From NCBI GenBank assembly GCA_025450405.1, contig JANWHL010000145.1, positions 1 to 13,763 on the forward strand: 13,763 nucleotides of DNA. Direction: 5' to 3'. Shown piece after piece: positions 1-5,818 of this stretch. Position numbers and translations under genes: made by a program. Position 1 is the stretch's first letter. Each line of letters begins with the position of its first letter. This DNA comes from Ktedonobacterales bacterium (GTDB lineage: Bacteria; Chloroflexota; Ktedonobacteria; Ktedonobacterales; JADMIN01). Under the pieces are notes generated by a model. That model was not told the DNA's origin, searched no databases, and saw nothing but the letters and a program-made list of their open reading frames with translations.

Positions 1-557
1 CCGCCGTGGCGCAGCGTACCCACCCACCGAGCCGGGCGCTTCCCCACATAGCGGGGATAGCAGAAGACCCACAGCGGCACACTATTGGTGGCGTCGATGA
101 TCAGCGTCCCACCCGGCTTCAGAATCCGGTACAGCTCACGCACGGCGGCTTGTGGGTCCGGCAGATGCACCAGCAGGTCGAGGCAGGTGATCAGGTCAAA
201 GCTCGCGTCCGCGAACGGCAGCGGTTGCGATGCGTCCACCACGCTCGTGGTCAGCGCGTCGGCGGGCACCTTGGCCTCCGTCGCCGCCTGGCGCGCGAGG
301 TCGAGCATCGCCTGCGAGATGTCGCTGAGGTGCACAGGATAGCGCGCCGCCAGCGGCACGGCGATCCGGCCCATGCCGCCGCCGATGTCAAGCACCTGGG
401 CCGCGGCATTGTCGCCCAGCGCGGCCTCTGCCAGTCGCAGCACATCGGCCCGTTTACGGCCATAGATCACGCGGAACGGATTGCCGCGGTCGTCGGGCCG
501 GAAAGCGCTAACGTATTCGCCGGTGCGGAAGATGGAGCGTTCATAGCTGACGGTCAT
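1..557 (-). CDS. Class I SAM-dependent methyltransferase, 3' end outside window
   Basis: The reverse-strand frame from ATG at 557 stays open to the left edge and gives 185 residues. Motif I is VLDIGGGMGR (residues 55-64), the glycine-rich loop that binds S-adenosylmethionine. It is followed by an acidic residue in LSDIS (D79), a motif IV region DLITCLDLLVHLPD (121-134) and LKPGGTLII (146-154), the order expected of Methyltransf_11/25 family enzymes. The family methylates small molecules, sugars or lipids in the cytoplasm; here the substrate is unknown, and a sugar or polyprenyl-linked glycan is a guess from the neighbours. The ATG overlaps the TGA of the upstream glycosyltransferase by four bases (554-557), so the two are probably translated together. 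The visible part contains the whole cofactor-binding core; the missing C-terminus would carry substrate-specific elements. Family is certain, substrate is not. Confidence 0.9.
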   Translation of the reverse strand, partial: MTVSYERSIFRTGEYVSAFRPDDRGNPFRVIYGRKRADVLRLAEAALGDNAAAQVLDIGGGMGRIAVPLAARYPVHLSDISQAMLDLARQAATEAKVPADALTTSVVDASQPLPFADASFDLITCLDLLVHLPDPQAAVRELYRILKPGGTLIIDATNSVPLWVFCYPRYVGKRPARWVGTLRHG

Positions 558-1831
558 CGCGCAACTCCCACCGAATCTCTTGTCTCATGATCTCGTGGCT
601 CATTCGACGTGTCGACCGCGGCCCCTGGCCGCGTCACCACCGCGCGAACAGTGGGAGCGCGCCGCCACCTGGCGACGACCTCCACGTAGTATGCGATCAG
701 ACGCTCGGCCATGGCGTCGATCGCGAAGTCGGCCACCCGGTGCCGCGCCCCCTGGCCCACGCGCTCCAGCAGCGCCGGGTCGTTCAGCGCGTCCACCACC
801 CGACTGGCGAGCGCTTCGGCGTCGCCCGGGGGAACCAGCAACCCACTCACGCCGTCCTCCATGACCTCGCCAAAGCCACACCCCAGCGTGGCGACGACCG
901 GCCGCCCCATCTGCATCGCCTCCAGGCAGGTGTTCGCCAGGTTCTCCCAGAGTGACGGCAGCACCACCAGCCGCGCCGCCGCGATGATGGGAAACAGATC
1001 GCGCTGGGGCATGCGCGGCATAAAGACGAGCCGGTCGGCGTGCGCCGTGTTCTCCGCCTCGATGGCCGCGCGCATCGATGCCCCGCGATAGGAGAAGTCG
1101 TCGCCGATGAAGACCGCCTTCAGCTCCGGGTAGGCGCCCAGGATGGCCGGCAGCGCCTGGGCGAGCACGTGCACTCCCTTGCGCTCCTCCAGCCGGCCAA
1201 AATAGAGCAGGTACGGCGTATCGCCGAGCGCCCCCGGCATTGGACCATCCAGGTTGACCCCGGCCGGGATCGCGTCCATCCCCGTCGGCACCACCGTGAT
1301 GCGCTCGGGCGCGATGTGCCAGCCGCGCGCCACAATGTCGGCCAGCGAGCGCGTGGGCGAGATCAGCCCATCGCTCCAATACGTCTGGAGGCGCTCCAGC
1401 GTCCGCGCCAGCAGTCCGCGCATCGCCAACGGCGACTGTTGATTCAGCCGGTCCACGACGAAATGCGGGGTCGCCAGGCGCGTCACCAGTGGCGCCGGGC
1501 GGCTGGGCAGCGCGGCATACGAGCAGGCTTCCCCACCGAACTCACACGCCTGCACCACATCGAACCGGCCCGGGATCGCATCCAGCGTCGCGGCCACCCG
1601 CCGCGCGTGGGCCAGCGTCGCGAGCTGGCGGACGCGCGGTCGCGGCTCCACAAAGCGGTGAACGAACACCCCGTTCTCCACGTACTCAGCGGCCGCCCCG
1701 CCCGAGGCAGTGACCACATGCGCCTCATGTCCCAGGCGCGCCAGCGCCGCCGCCGTCTTGTACGTATAGCTAGCGATGCCCCCGACATGCGTCTCCGGCG
1801 GATACTCGCGCGATATCAAACAGATTCTCAC
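554..1831 (-). CDS. GT4-family glycosyltransferase (GT-B fold)
   Basis: A 425-residue protein that starts at GTG 1831, chosen because GGAGG (1837-1841) sits five bases upstream. The N-terminus MRICLISREYPPETHVGGIA is the typical opening of retaining GT4 enzymes, with the glycine-rich acceptor loop. The C-terminal donor domain shows LLYFGRLEERKG (about residues 208-219) and the nucleotide-sugar E-x7-E motif in WENLANTCLEAM (about 296-304), then GRPVVAT and GVSGLLVPPGD. The enzyme should transfer a sugar from a nucleotide donor to a lipid-linked or growing glycan at the cytoplasmic face of the membrane; donor and acceptor cannot be told from sequence. The last roughly 30 residues look disordered and lie outside the fold. 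Its TGA overlaps the methyltransferase ATG, so the two form an operon. Length is normal for the family. Confidence 0.93.
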   Translation of the reverse strand: MRICLISREYPPETHVGGIASYTYKTAAALARLGHEAHVVTASGGAAAEYVENGVFVHRFVEPRPRVRQLATLAHARRVAATLDAIPGRFDVVQACEFGGEACSYAALPSRPAPLVTRLATPHFVVDRLNQQSPLAMRGLLARTLERLQTYWSDGLISPTRSLADIVARGWHIAPERITVVPTGMDAIPAGVNLDGPMPGALGDTPYLLYFGRLEERKGVHVLAQALPAILGAYPELKAVFIGDDFSYRGASMRAAIEAENTAHADRLVFMPRMPQRDLFPIIAAARLVVLPSLWENLANTCLEAMQMGRPVVATLGCGFGEVMEDGVSGLLVPPGDAEALASRVVDALNDPALLERVGQGARHRVADFAIDAMAERLIAYYVEVVARWRRAPTVRAVVTRPGAAVDTSNEPRDHETRDSVGVAR

Positions 1832-1836
1832 CCACG

Positions 1837-1841
1837 CCTCC
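1837..1841 (-). promoter_or_regulatory. Ribosome binding site for the 554-1831 glycosyltransferase
   Basis: GGAGG on the minus strand, five bases before GTG at 1831. It decides the non-ATG start, which also places the conserved MRICLISREYPP opening at the N-terminus. Confidence 0.75.
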
Positions 1842-1852
1842 AGTAATCCTCA

Positions 1853-1913
1853 TCTCCGCCCGGGCCACGCCGCTGGCCCTCGTCTCCTGTCTCCGCCCAG
1901 GCCACGCCGGTGG
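1853..1913. repeat. Two 24-bp direct repeats in the leader of the 554-1831 gene
   Basis: Positions 1853-1876 and 1890-1913 match at 22 of 24 bases; both contain TCTCCGCCC then GGCCACGCCG. The period is 37 bp. They lie 22 to 82 bases upstream of the minus-strand GTG at 1831. They may be a protein-binding pair or just a local duplication; nothing in the sequence decides between these. Confidence 0.6.
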
Positions 1914-1937
1914 ACTTCGTAGCTGGAGGCTTGGTAG

Positions 1938-1956
1938 GGGCGTCCGGTGGACGCCC
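1938..1956. repeat. Perfect 8-bp stem hairpin
   Basis: GGGCGTCC (1938-1945), loop GGT, GGACGCCC (1949-1956). It is flanked on the left by TTGGTAG. From memory, GTAGGGGCGT...ACGCCC stem-loops are common dispersed repeats in Chloroflexi and cyanobacteria, so this may be a worn copy of such an element. There is no T-run, so it is not a standard terminator in either direction. Confidence 0.6.
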
Positions 1957-1962
1957 GCCGCG

Positions 1963-1990
1963 ATTTGATGTCAGACTTATGACGGATCAA
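1963..1990 (-). promoter_or_regulatory. Possible promoter for the 554-1831 / methyltransferase operon
   Basis: An AT-richer patch stands out in this GC-rich spacer. On the minus strand it reads TTGATC (1990-1985), a 16-base gap, and TCAAAT (1968-1963), four of six matches to each sigma-70-type box. Transcription would start near 1956, which puts the hairpin at 1938-1956 and the direct repeats in a leader of about 125 bases. Weak matches; treat as a candidate only. Confidence 0.22.
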
Positions 1991-2139
1991 AGCGGTGCGC
2001 GGCCAGCGCCTTCGGGAAAAGTACGGCTCTCCACCCCCGCTCATGATCCCTCGAAAATCGCCCAATGGCCGCGCCGTCGCTGGCCCTTCGCCCCCTTTGC
2101 CCACTGCCCCCACGACCCGCCCGAACCTCAGGATTACCC

Positions 2140-2157
2140 GCGGAACTTCAATTCCGC
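2140..2157. repeat. Stem-loop repeat, type beta, copy 1
   Basis: GCGGAACTTCAATTCCGC: a 6-bp stem GCGGAA/TTCCGC around the loop CTTCAA, followed by ATCCTCGCC. Identical in sequence to the copies at 2349, 5323 and 11017. Confidence 0.85.
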
Positions 2158-2231
2158 ATCCTCGCCATATGATCCGCCCGCCATCGGCCCATCCTCCGCC
2201 TGGTTGCACCCGCCAGGCCACCCCGCTTGCC

Positions 2232-2262
2232 GGCGCGGATTCGCCGCGTCCTTCAGGGCGCC
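2232..2262. repeat. Repeat motif type alpha, copy A
   Basis: Starts GGCGCGGATTCGCCGCG and ends CTTCAGGGCGCC. The ends GGCGC/GCGCC are inverted, and an inner CGCGG-ATTCG-CCGCG can also pair, so two alternative foldings exist. Related copies are at 5428-5459 and 10872-10900. Confidence 0.75.
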
Positions 2263-2348
2263 TCCTCGCTCCACCACCCGGCCCGCCCTTGGTGGCCACC
2301 GTCATGTTCACGCGCCTCGCTGGCGGCGAGCCGCCATGGCACGTCCAC

Positions 2349-2366
2349 GCGGAACTTCAATTCCGC
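2349..2366. repeat. Stem-loop repeat, type beta, copy 2 (overlaps a CDS end)
   Basis: GCGGAACTTCAATTCCGC again, followed by ATCCTCCCCCAACCACC. Bases 2357-2359 in its loop are the TGA stop codon of the minus-strand glycosyltransferase. Confidence 0.85.
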
Positions 2367-3802
2367 ATCCTCCCCCAACCACCCCGTCCGCCCTTGGTCG
2401 CCCGCCCGTAGACGCCGGCACGTTCAGCCGTCTCACCGGCCGCCGATTCGGACTCACCAGCCCCGTCCACGCCTCCGGCCTCCCGCGCGCCCTCAGGCGC
2501 GGACGCCGCTCGCGCCTCCACCCTGGCCCCCGCGGTTGACGCCTCCGACCAGACGGACGCCAGCCGGCGCGCCGTGGCCGCTGCCCCGAACCGCTCATTC
2601 GCCCGCGCCGCCAGATCGGGCGGACGCCCATCCACCAGCACACGCTGAATCGCGGCGGCATACGCGGCGGGCGTCATGTCGTCCGCGCGCGCGCCGAATC
2701 CAGGCGCGATCATGTCGGCGAACGGGTAAACCGGGAACGTGACCACCGGCGTCCCCGAGAGCAGCGCCTCAACCGCCACGTAGCCCCACTCCTCGAACAG
2801 GCTCGGCAGCAGCAGCGCGTCGGCGGCGCGCATGTGGGCATGCACCACGCCGGCAGGCAGCGCCCCAGGCCGCTCCACCGCGACCCACTCCGGCATGCCC
2901 GCGATCTCCGCCGCCAGCGCGTCGCCATGCCGGCCAATCAGCTCCAGCACGATCGGCCGCTCGCCACGCGGCATCAGGCACACCGCCCGCAGCGCCGCCC
3001 CCACATGTTTGCGCGGATGACTCAGGTCGCCGCAGCACACCACCAGCCGGACGGGGACTACCGCGCCATCCGTGCTGGCCGTGGCATCGCCCGCCGCGCC
3101 ATGGTCAACCGTGGCACCACCGGAGTCCGCCGCGGCACCCGCATCCTGCGTCACCTGGACCGGCGGCGGGCAGACCACAGCGGCTATGCCCTGGCCGCGC
3201 AGCTGCGCGGCCAGCATCTCCGTCGGCGCCAACACCACATCCGCGCTCCGATAGCCGGCGGCGTCGTTCCGATAGTGCGAGATCGACTTGGCGGCGAGCA
3301 TCACCCGCCGCGGCAGCGGCCCGCCCGTGTGGTGCCAGGTGGCGGCGACCCGCCCGACGAGCGCGTGCGGATAAAACCACGCGGCCACACACACCCGCGT
3401 TGCGAAGGGGCGCACGGCGGGCGCGAGTCCCGGATGGTTGAGGTGCGCGACCGGATACGTCTCGCCCAATTGACCAGGCCCCCTTTGGCCGAGCCCCTTT
3501 TGGCCGAGCGTGGCCGCCAGCCCCCGCTCCACACGCCGCCGTGCCAGCCCCGGCCAGACCCGATACGCCAGCGCCTCGCGGCTCGTCGGCGGCCGCAGAC
3601 TGAGGTCAACCACGGTGATGGCGCTCTCGGGGTGGCGCGCGCGCAGGTCCCGGGCGACCTCCGGCGTTGTGGCGAGCAGCGTCACCGCATGCCCGGCCGC
3701 CGCCGCGGCCAGGGCCACCTGTTCCGCATACGTGTCGATGCCGTTCAGGCCGCCATCGTGGACGCCGACCAGCACGCGCGTGACAGACTGAGGTCCGGGC
3801 AT
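2357..3802 (-). CDS. GT4-like glycosyltransferase with repeat-derived C-terminal tail
   Basis: A 481-residue protein from ATG 3802. I prefer this start to the GTG at 3832 and the ATG at 3823 because AGGAGG (3814-3819) lies 11 bases upstream of it and inside the longer forms, which have no site of their own. The donor domain has LVVCCGDLSHPRKH, then LLLPSLFEEWGYVAVEALL, which contains an E-x7-E motif, and GTPVVTFPVYPF, all typical of GT4 enzymes. An Ala/Gly/Asp-rich linker (DAGAAADSGGATVDHG...) separates the two halves, and three imperfect 15-bp repeats (3464-3508) encode LGQKGLGQRGPGQLG in the N-terminal half. The last roughly 50 residues are low complexity; the final GRATKGGRGGWGRMRN and the stop come from the dispersed repeat at 2226-2413. 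Sugar specificity is unknown. Transcribed divergently from the gene at 4079. Confidence 0.85.
   Translation of the reverse strand: MPGPQSVTRVLVGVHDGGLNGIDTYAEQVALAAAAAGHAVTLLATTPEVARDLRARHPESAITVVDLSLRPPTSREALAYRVWPGLARRRVERGLAATLGQKGLGQRGPGQLGETYPVAHLNHPGLAPAVRPFATRVCVAAWFYPHALVGRVAATWHHTGGPLPRRVMLAAKSISHYRNDAAGYRSADVVLAPTEMLAAQLRGQGIAAVVCPPPVQVTQDAGAAADSGGATVDHGAAGDATASTDGAVVPVRLVVCCGDLSHPRKHVGAALRAVCLMPRGERPIVLELIGRHGDALAAEIAGMPEWVAVERPGALPAGVVHAHMRAADALLLPSLFEEWGYVAVEALLSGTPVVTFPVYPFADMIAPGFGARADDMTPAAYAAAIQRVLVDGRPPDLAARANERFGAAATARRLASVWSEASTAGARVEARAASAPEGAREAGGVDGAGESESAAGETAERAGVYGRATKGGRGGWGRMRN
3464..3508 (-). repeat. Three imperfect 15-bp tandem repeats inside a glycosyltransferase gene
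   Basis: Units at 3494-3508, 3479-3493 and 3464-3478 read on the minus strand as CTCGGCCAAAAGGGG, CTCGGCCAAAGGGGG and CCTGGTCAATTGGGC. They are in frame and encode LGQKG, LGQRG and PGQLG. They look like a slippage expansion of a surface loop in the acceptor domain. Confidence 0.65.
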
Positions 3803-3813
3803 GGCTCGGCTAA

Positions 3814-3819
3814 CCTCCT
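3814..3819 (-). promoter_or_regulatory. Ribosome binding site that sets the start of the 2357-3802 gene
   Basis: AGGAGG on the minus strand, 11 bases before ATG 3802. The spacing is on the long side, but the longer start candidates (3823, 3832) have no comparable site. Confidence 0.5.
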
Positions 3820-4066
3820 CCATTCGTCTCACACGTCATGATGCGCCGTCCGCGTTGGGAAACGGTTACGTGCCAGTCAAGATTCTGTGCATGCCGGTCC
3901 GGCGCGGACCCCTGACCCTAGCGTGAAGAGCCGGGTTGGTCAATCGCCACCGGGCGCTGCGCCCCCTCAACCGCTTCCCGACTCGCCGGCAACGACTTCG
4001 CCGGTATCGCGTCGCTAGAATGGCAGAGATGATCAACGTATGCTATCACCGTAGGCTATGACCCGC

Positions 4067-4072
4067 GAAAGG
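4067..4072 (+). promoter_or_regulatory. Ribosome binding site that sets the start at 4079
   Basis: GAAAGG six bases before ATG 4079. An in-frame ATG at 4058 would add seven residues upstream of the conserved MRILWVTPYLP opening and has no such site. Confidence 0.6.
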
Positions 4073-4078
4073 TGCCCG

Positions 4079-5272
4079 ATGCGCATTCTCTGGGTGACGC
4101 CCTATCTGCCCGTCCCGAACTTCGGCGGCGGCACGCGTGTCTTCAACCTGATGAAGGCGCTCGCCGCGCGCGGCGACGCGATCGACCTGATCGCCGCCAG
4201 CGATCCGGGCCAGCGCGTTGGCGACGACCTGCGCGCCGTCTGCCGCACCATCGAGACCGAAACCAAGCCGACCGCCGACCGCTGGCGCAAGCGGCTCCTC
4301 CAGGTGCGCGCGCTGGTGAGCCGCCACCCCTCCCAGTACTGGCTCACCTACCTGCCTGGTGTGCGCGCGCGCATCACCCGCGCCATCGCGGAGCGCCCCT
4401 ACGACGTGGTGCTGCTGGCCCATTCGTTCAACGGCTATTATCCCATCCCCGGCGGCGTCCCGGTGGTGCTGGACCAGCACAACGTCGAGAGCGAGCTGCT
4501 GCTGCGCTCCGGCAAGCGCGAACGTTCGCCCGTCCGGCGCGCGTACAACCTGCTGGAGTACGCGCGCTTTCGCGCGGACGAGCGGCGCATCTGCCGCGGC
4601 GCCGATCTGCTCCTCGCCACCTCCGCGCTCGACCGTGAGGTCATGGAAGCCTGGGGCGACCTCCCGCCGTGCGTCGTCATCCCCAACGGCGTGGACACCA
4701 CCTACTTCGCGCCCCAGCCCGAGGTGGCCGAGGTCCCCAACCGCCTGGTCTTCACCGCCACGATGAACTACGGCCCCAACGCCGAAGCCGCGATCCATTT
4801 CGCGACCCACATCTGGCCCCAGGTGCGCGCGGCCATCCCCGACGCCACCCTGAAGATCGTCGGGCACGGCCCCCCAGCGCCCGTGCGCCAGCTCGGCCAG
4901 CGCCCCGGCATCACCGTTACCGGCTCGGTTCCCGACGTCCGGCCCTACCTGGCGTCGGCGCAAGCGGTGGTCGTGCCGCTGCGCATCGGCGGCGGCACCC
5001 GGCTGAAGATCGTCGAAGCGCTGGCGATGGCCAAACCCGTGGTGACCACCACCCTTGGCGCCGAGGGCCTCGCCGTGGAACCCGGCCGCCATCTCCTCAT
5101 CGCCGACGACCCGGACGCATTCGCGTCGGACGTCATCGCCCTCCTGCGCGACCCAGCGCGCCGCGCGTCCCTGGCCCACGCCGGCCGCGCGCTCGTCGAA
5201 GAACGCTACGACTGGGGCGCCATCGGTGCCCAACTGGACGACGCGCTCCACCACCTCCTCCCGGAGCGCTGA
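4079..5272 (+). CDS. GT4-family glycosyltransferase (Stp1/EpsH1-associated type)
   Basis: A 397-residue GT-B enzyme. It opens MRILWVTPYLPVPNFGGGTR, with the acceptor-side glycine loop. GVPVVLDQHNVESELLLR (about residues 126-143) is typical of the GT4 subgroup often found with exosortase-type polysaccharide loci (TIGR03087-like, by memory). The donor domain has IPNGVDTTYF, then TGSVPDVRPYLASAQAVVVP and IGGGTRLKIVEALAMAKPVV (about 304-322), followed by LGAEGL. It should add a sugar to a lipid-linked intermediate in the cytoplasm; donor and linkage are unknown. The gene is alone on its strand between the divergent spacer and a repeat-rich 546-bp gap, so it may or may not be co-transcribed with the flippase gene. 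Length is normal and no key region is missing. Confidence 0.92.
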   Translation: MRILWVTPYLPVPNFGGGTRVFNLMKALAARGDAIDLIAASDPGQRVGDDLRAVCRTIETETKPTADRWRKRLLQVRALVSRHPSQYWLTYLPGVRARITRAIAERPYDVVLLAHSFNGYYPIPGGVPVVLDQHNVESELLLRSGKRERSPVRRAYNLLEYARFRADERRICRGADLLLATSALDREVMEAWGDLPPCVVIPNGVDTTYFAPQPEVAEVPNRLVFTATMNYGPNAEAAIHFATHIWPQVRAAIPDATLKIVGHGPPAPVRQLGQRPGITVTGSVPDVRPYLASAQAVVVPLRIGGGTRLKIVEALAMAKPVVTTTLGAEGLAVEPGRHLLIADDPDAFASDVIALLRDPARRASLAHAGRALVEERYDWGAIGAQLDDALHHLLPER

Positions 5273-5322
5273 TCTCAACGTGCCCGCTCCCCCCACAATA
5301 CGCTCGCAGCCCAAGATGACAC

Positions 5323-5340
5323 GCGGAACTTCAATTCCGC
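5323..5340. repeat. Stem-loop repeat, type beta, copy 3
   Basis: GCGGAACTTCAATTCCGC. Its left flank GATGACAC is shared with the copy at 11017-11034, so the conserved unit is longer than the hairpin. It starts 50 bases after the stop codon at 5272. Confidence 0.85.
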
Positions 5341-5427
5341 ATCCTCGCCCCACCACCCGGCTCGCCCGTGGCCACGCTGCTCGCCCGGGGCGCCCGCGCG
5401 CCTGCTCGCCCCACCACGCCGCTCGCC

Positions 5428-5459
5428 GGCGCCGATTCCCCGCGTCTCTTCAGGGCGCC
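5428..5459. repeat. Repeat motif type alpha, copy B
   Basis: GGCGCCGATTCCCCGCG followed by TCTCTTCAGGGCGCC. The outer arms GGCGCC/GGCGCC are self-complementary; the inner stem of copy A is weakened. Confidence 0.65.
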
Positions 5460-5545
5460 TCCTCGCTGTACCACCCCGCCTACCCTTGGCCGCCACCACC
5501 ATTTTCAGCCGTCTCGCTGGCGGCCGGCCGCCATGGCACTTCCAC

Positions 5546-5563
5546 GCGGAACCTCGACTCCGC
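5546..5563. repeat. Stem-loop repeat, type beta, copy 4 (worn)
   Basis: GCGGAACCTCGACTCCGC, three changes from the consensus. A 5-bp stem GCGGA/TCCGC remains, so the outer arms are better kept than the loop. Confidence 0.65.
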
Positions 5564-5646
5564 CTCCTCCCCCAACCACGGCCCTCGCCCGCCCGTGGAC
5601 ACGGCTCCCCTTTTGCCTCCCGCCGCGCGTGCTCTCCCCTCTAGCT

Positions 5647-5672
5647 CCCCCTCGCCCCGCAGGGAGAGGGGG
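5647..5672. repeat. Imperfect long hairpin next to the 20-bp tandem repeat
   Basis: CCCCCTC (5647-5653) pairs with GAGGGGG (5666-5672). After one mismatch CCC (5655-5657) pairs with GGG (5662-5664) around CGCA. There is no T-run, so a terminator role is not supported. Confidence 0.55.
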
Positions 5673-5738
5673 CTGGGGTCCCCCACTGGGGGCTGGGGTC
5701 CCCCACTGGGGGCTGGGGTCCCCCACTGGGGGCTGGGG
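5671..5738. repeat. 20-bp tandem repeat, three exact units plus a partial
   Basis: The unit GGCTGGGGTCCCCCACTGGG is repeated exactly at 5671-5690, 5691-5710 and 5711-5730, with GGCTGGGG at 5731-5738. Each unit contains a TGGGG-T-CCCCA palindrome, and the G-runs on one strand could form a quadruplex. No spacer differs between units, so it is not a CRISPR. Confidence 0.9.
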
Positions 5739-5818
5739 GGTGAGGACCCCGTGCCTCAACCAGGTTGCAACGCACGCACAACCCGCCTGATGCTAGCGCG
5801 CACCTACACTGAATCCAC

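Larger units (their letters stand above)
1832..2356. other. Non-coding spacer between two minus-strand glycosyltransferase genes
   Basis: No credible gene is present. From left to right it holds a ribosome binding site, two direct repeats, a hairpin, a possible promoter, about 140 bases in which I see nothing (1994-2135), a stem-loop repeat at 2140-2157, a second-type repeat at 2232-2262 and the start of another stem-loop repeat at 2349. The open frames that cross it are products of GC-rich repeat sequence. Confidence 0.75.
2226..2413. repeat. Composite intergenic repeat, copy A
   Basis: This stretch aligns along its whole length with 5422-5600. Shared blocks in order are: the alpha motif with CTTCAGGGCGCCTCCTCGCT, a CCACCAC run, a CCCTTGG..GCCACC block, CTCGCTGGCGG, GCCGCCATGGCAC, TCCACGCGGAAC and CTCCCCCAACCAC. 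The right third (2357-2413) lies inside the coding end of the glycosyltransferase at 2357-3802. No open transposase and no clear target-site duplication are seen, so it looks like a non-autonomous dispersed element. Confidence 0.75.
3803..4078. other. Divergent spacer with two odd palindromes
   Basis: Both flanking genes point outward, so two promoters must lie here or overlap it. GCCGGTCCGGC (3893-3903) and GGGCGCTGCGCCC (3952-3964) are perfect inverted repeats with a single central T; TCGCCGG occurs twice 15 bases apart (3983, 3998). TAGAAT at 4016-4021 resembles a -10 box but has no good -35 partner. No type alpha or beta repeat is present, unlike the other three large spacers. Confidence 0.5.
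5422..5600. repeat. Composite intergenic repeat, copy B
   Basis: Collinear with copy A at 2226-2413 with many substitutions and small indels. Shared blocks include CTTCAGGGCGCCTCCTCGCT, CTCGCTGGCGGC, GCCGCCATGGCAC, TCCACGCGGAAC and CTCCCCCAACCAC. The divergence suggests old, independently drifting copies. Confidence 0.75.
5273..5818. other. Non-coding repeat-filled spacer before the flippase fusion gene
   Basis: No credible gene. In order: a type beta stem-loop (5323-5340), an unassigned GC-rich stretch, composite repeat copy B (5422-5600) with alpha and a worn beta motif, a long imperfect hairpin (5647-5672), a 20-bp tandem repeat (5671-5738) and about 80 bases before the next start. No T-tailed terminator follows the glycosyltransferase at 5272. 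Confidence 0.75.

Noticed and set aside
2226..2413. Insertion sequence
   Set aside because: No transposase frame, no long terminal inverted repeats and no clear target duplication; it fits a non-autonomous repeat better.
1850..2539. Open frames on both strands in the repeat spacer (1850-2311 minus, 1910-2539 plus)
   Set aside because: They are read through the dispersed repeats, have no domain, and carry the repeated peptide CGIEVPR that is the translation of the beta hairpin.
5273..5346. Intrinsic terminator formed by the beta hairpin after the glycosyltransferase
   Set aside because: The stem is 6 bp and no T-run follows, so it does not meet the pattern; a different role in mRNA ends is still possible.
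4046..5356. Long minus-strand open frame opposite the glycosyltransferase at 4079-5272
   Set aside because: Its product is Gly/Asp/His/Arg-rich with no recognisable domain, and the plus strand codes for a clear GT4 enzyme; it is a GC-rich antisense shadow.
5671..5738. CRISPR array
   Set aside because: The 20-bp units are directly adjacent with no spacers, and no cas gene is present.
5765..5793. Promoter TTGCAA - 17 bases - GATGCT before the flippase fusion
   Set aside because: The -10 box matches only three of six positions; too weak to report as a feature.
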